This document shows, piece by piece, positions 60,010 through 64,000 of a DNA stretch of 64,000 nucleotides. This stretch comes from Nipponacmea schrenckii. Its lineage: Eukaryota; Mollusca; Gastropoda; Lottiidae. Below the pieces are notes generated by a model, which saw only the letters and a program-made list of their open reading frames with translations, was not told the DNA's origin and ran no database searches. Positions within the stretch are counted from its first letter, which is position 1. Each line of letters opens with the position of its first letter. Position numbers and translations under genes: made by a program. The stretch is from the NCBI GenBank assembly GCA_030562195.1, contig JAUJPP010000003.1, positions 23,529,398-23,593,397 on the forward strand. Direction: 5' to 3'.

Positions 60010-60340
60010 GCTGCTTGTGACATCTTGCCATCTTCCTCTGTACCTCATTTATGACTTTTGGTACCGATCGGCCACGCATCAGCCTATTTCTGTCCTTCTT
60101 GGAAGTCAGGCGATCGAAATATCCCAAAGAACAAGACGAGTTTCGCACTCTGTATGGAGGCGCTCAATCACTTCATTTCCTGTCTTTCGTTTCGACATAT
60201 TGTTGAGAAGTATTGTGAAAACATCTTTCCTAAAAAAAAATATCTTTATAGTTCTCCCAGAAATATTACATTATTTTATTCGTTGAGAGTTCTCTCAAAC
60301 AGAAATCTGTATTTCGACAGTTTCTAACACCTCCGTCCAA
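60010..60340 (-). pseudogene. Decayed MADF (Myb/SANT-like) frame, copy 2
   Basis: From an ATG at 60198 the minus strand reads MSKRKTGNEVIERLHTECE, then LVLWDISIA before a stop. The pattern of an IERL helix followed by LW-D is the start of a MADF DNA-binding domain. A frame change and more stops follow. It is a diverged direct duplicate of 59400-59760, and no right terminal inverted repeat was found. Confidence 0.45.
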
Positions 60341-61644
60341 ATCTTTTAAAAGAAGGGCTTTTAACTTGAAAATAGAAATTTATTCATGTAGCCCAATATA
60401 GAATTATTTATATATCATGCCACAGGGGAAACAACTCTTTTTTATATTTGAAAAATAACAAGCGCCAGACAACTGTTGATGTTGATAGTTGAAATTGAGC
60501 GATTCTCAGATGTTGAAATATTATACAGGTTATTAGCAATGTTGATTAAATGTAGAAAAATAGTTTTCTGATTGATAACTAGGCCCATTTAAGCAAATTC
60601 AAATAATCATCCTTGATAATAAAATTTGCAGGTGCTTGTTACGTCATTAGCGCTTTGTTTATATGTTGCTAAGTTTTTGCGCATGACAACAGGAAACAAT
60701 ATGGACGTCTTTTGTTGATTTGCTTAGACGTGTACCTGTAAATTGTTATAAATTGTTGTTTTGTTAAAATTTAGACCTGATTCTGTTATCGGAAACGTGA
60801 AGAAGAACAGGAAAAGATTCAAAGGAAAACATGTAAGTCAAGAAATTGAGAATCAGAAAGTGAAAAAAAACGAATGAACTGGAAAGGAATGAAAAGTTAG
60901 TGTCCAACATGCAGTCAGCAATCATGTATTGAATCTGAATGAATTCGCCATTTTTCTGTTTCATGCCTCTTTCGACATCATCATGGCCAGCTTTATCTTT
61001 CTCCACAATCAAATTAAAAGTAAAAGATATTGTCGGTCAAGGTTTAGGGCACTAAATGTTACATAGCCTAACTTAATATGAATAAGGCATGGCCTGGCTT
61101 GAATGAGAGCGCAGATAATAATGATAATAATGACAATTATTACGCAAAATAATGTCATTCATTCATCAATTTCGATGTCATAAATAGCGTGTGATGTCAC
61201 AAAACGCCCTGTCAACATAATTTTGACGGCAAGACAACTCTTATATGAGATAAACTTGTTACATTAAACATAGAACATTCAGGAAAAATTTAGATTATAT
61301 GTAAGGTGTTTAAATAGGGTACAAAACATCTATTTTAGTGTTTGTGAAAGAAATATAATTTATTTTAAGAATTCCAGAATATTCACTTCGAGACCACCTT
61401 GATTGACTGCGACCTAGCTGTAAACAAACATTTTTTTTTACTACCAGTGGTGCAAAGTTCTTCTGATGCATATTCATGTATACATGTTACCATAAGAGCC
61501 GTTGAGAGAGCTGAGCTCTCATATTACGGCGGGCATAGCCCAAACCAGTGTTTTTCTTTAAAATATAGTCTAATGGCTTAGGAAACAACTTGTGTGGCTA
61601 TTTCAACACTTTTATTTTTTATTTTTGCCTATAGAATTATCAAA
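60341..61644. other. Upstream region of CFAP298, no other gene seen
   Basis: Only short open frames are present. The CFAP298 promoter must lie here, but no clear core element is visible. Confidence 0.5.
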
Positions 61645-63946
61645 ATGGTTAAAATTCACATTAAGAAGGGTGATGAGAGTCAGTTTTTATATGAAATACC
61701 AGTAGATACACCTATAGATGATATACTGAAAGATGTAACTTGTATTTATAACGGTAGATTAAAAATACAAAGACTGTGTGCAGGTAAACCTAATTTTTGT
61801 TATCAAAACGGGTCTGCTATCCTTTTAAATCCTGATTAATGGATATATTTTACTGTTTTAATGGATTTTCTTTATGCCCATCAATTGAAAGTATGACATT
61901 TTCTATATTAAAATCAGAGGTTGTAAATTACAGTTAGAAATATTATTAATAACTATTTGTGTTTAATAGATATTGAAGATTTAGCTCAACATGGTATAAC
62001 TCTACCACCAAACATGCAAGGTTTAACAGAAGAACAAATAGTTGAATTAAAGTTAAAGGATGAATGGGAAGAAAAATGTACACCAAGTGGTGGTTATGAG
62101 GAAACTAAAGATAAATATGGTAGACGTAATGGAAAAGGTAAAAATTTGTATATTTTTGTAGAATTATTCATTAGAATTAAGAAAAACAATGCCAAAATTC
62201 TTGTGCCATTACCTAAGCCTTTTGCAAATTTGTATTTTTTGATTTCACTGTGTATTACTGCTCATGGCCTTCTATAATGATTTTGGGATTTCATTATTTT
62301 GTTGATTTTTATGTCAATAAGTGGGCACTGTTTTAAGGGAAGTTGGGGGGTGAGTAAGTAAAACAGTGCCAATAAGTGTACCCTCTGCTTTTTTAGCACC
62401 AAATAAGAAAATGCAAGAAGTTTTGAATAAAACCTGTAAGGAAGCTAAAGATATGATCTCAAAGGTGAGTGTATAATATATTGATTTAGCTTGATTTCAA
62501 AACACTATAAATACAGAGTAAGTTAGTCATAAGTTTTGATATTTAATTATAATTAGATTTTGATAGTTATTGTCTATGATTCTATGATGGATGTTTTTTG
62601 TCGCAAAATGATATCTTCTTAAAGATTGATCATTTTTATACTGCTCATCTTATTGTGACTTATCACTTATCAAGTTGTATTTTATTGTATGTTGTATTTT
62701 CCAGAAAAAGGTAGAAATAAATGAATATGTAACACAAGCTACTATAACAGAAGCTATGAGTATATTAAAAGGAGCTGTAACTATTGTTTATCCTATGGGT
62801 TTACCACCCCATGATACAGTTAAACATGAATTAGAAAATACTGAAGATTTATCTGGCACTCAGGTAAAATATTTAGAATACCTGATATAGTTTGTATTGC
62901 TTATTTGAACTATTTGTAGTCTGTAGCTTATTCAACGTTATCTTGGTTTTTTTGTATTTATCTCCCTTTAATTTTCACACAAGAGCTACCATTCATATAA
63001 GCAAAAATGGACATTTAATTTTCATGGAGAATGTGTAAAGACTCTTTATTCTACTGTATACTGAAGAATGATAATGGTAAAATATTTGGTGATATTTGTA
63101 GGCATCTCAAGAAGTAATAGAGGAACCAAATGCATCACTATGGTGGGCTGGTAAAGAAATGTTACGAGGGAAAAAACTCTCAGATTTTGTTGGTAAAAAT
63201 GACAAAACAAAAATAGTTGCTAAACTTCAAAAAGTAAGTTTATTATAAAAATAAATAAATATATGTATTCTGTGGAGAGATTCCCATCCTTTTTATTACT
63301 ATTTTTGTGATGATCTGATCACAGATCATAGTACAGGTAAGGGTTTGTGATTTGACTTTTGAAAATACACCTATCATAATACTATCAAGATGAAAGATGT
63401 GTTATTACATGATTCAATTATATTAATTAATATACATGCAATGCTCTAAAGGTATTTTGGCGTACAGAATCCATGATCTGAACAAAATGTCTAAATATAT
63501 ATTTGGTTTTGTATTTTAGAAAGGACAGGGTGCCCCAAGTCGAGAACCTGTAGTCAGTGAAGAAGAACAAAAGAAAATGATGGCATACTATTATAAAAAA
63601 CAAGAGACATTTAAGGTATGTACATTATGTAAATGAAGAAGATCATATAGTAGAATATGATGGTGTTCTATTGTTATTAGTTATATGGAGATAAATTAGA
63701 TATAAAAGACATATTATAATGTAAAATTGATGCCTATATATTTTTATGTGAATGCAGGCTATATTTGCCTTCCTTTAAAAGTTTATATACCTATAGAAAT
63801 AGGACATGCTTTCATTGAAGGTTCTTTATTGTGATATTTTTCAGAAATTGGAAAGTGATAATGAAGATGCCTATATGAATGCACCCTGGGCTGACAGCAG
63901 CCAATTAAAACGACAGTTTCATGGTATAAGAGATGTCAAATTCTGA
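61645..63946 (+). CDS. CFAP298: CFAP298 (C21orf59/Kurly), cilia and flagella assembly protein
   Basis: Seven exons: 61645-61783, 61970-62137, 62397-62464, 62705-62863, 63102-63233, 63520-63615 and 63845-63946. They join in frame to 287 residues (human 290). Blocks matching the family are the N terminus HIKKGDESQFL, YNGRLKIQRLC, the block HGITLPPNMQGLTEEQI, KLKDEWEEKC, IVYPMGLPP, ENTEDLSGTQ, LWWAGKEM, KLSDFVGKNDKTKI, KGQGAPSREP, and the end APWADSSQLKRQFHG. CFAP298 is required for axonemal dynein arm preassembly and planar polarity of motile cilia, and acts in the cytoplasm and at the ciliary base. The start is the first in-frame ATG and aligns with the human start. The gene is complete, with its stop 55 bp before the window end; its poly(A) site is outside. 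Confidence 0.97.
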
Positions 63947-64000
63947 TATGGAGTTCCACTGTGTCAACATTCAATGCAATAATTTTATCTGTTCATTATA

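Overview
The window is nuclear DNA of an animal, most probably a marine mollusc. It is AT-rich, with short phase-consistent exons, GT-AG introns and AATAAA poly(A) signals. Several interspersed repeats resemble types common in molluscs: tRNA-headed SINEs, and elements ending in a GTGGGCGTAT motif plus a small hairpin. The phylum is an inference from these repeats and from the protein families; no species is claimed.

Layout. 1-14.4 kb has no gene I can support. 14.4-17.2 kb (+) is UTP11, complete in 8 exons. 17.5-18.85 kb (-) is a secreted two-domain Kazal protease inhibitor in 4 exons, convergent with UTP11. 20.5-24.2 kb (-) is a MICAL-type flavin monooxygenase in 8 exons that ends directly after the FAD domain. 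26.9-35.5 kb (-) is mitochondrial ribosomal protein S9 in 13 exons; its introns hold three inverted-repeat DNA elements. 36-47.8 kb is a dense belt of unrelated minisatellites containing an orphan basic ORF (38.7-39.9 kb) and a PC-esterase/NXPE-like gene (44.1-45.7 kb) whose introns are largely minisatellite. 50.4-58.5 kb holds two paralogous secreted cystine-knot genes placed tail to tail. 59.2-60.3 kb holds two decayed MADF-domain copies, one inside a terminal-inverted-repeat element. 61.6-63.95 kb (+) is CFAP298, complete in 7 exons.

How the genes relate. UTP11 (nucleolar rRNA processing), MRPS9 (mitochondrial translation) and CFAP298 (motile cilia assembly) are conserved housekeeping or ciliary genes with no evident functional link. 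The secreted or Golgi-type genes (Kazal inhibitor, esterase, cystine-knot pair) are the lineage-specific part. The cystine-knot pair is the best candidate for an undescribed system. Both genes have five exons with identical intron phases, a first coding exon that holds only the ATG, and eleven matching cysteines. A stranded copy of one gene's 3' UTR lies between them. All exon boundaries were read by eye from splice signals, reading-frame continuity and remembered family sequences; no alignment or transcript evidence was available.
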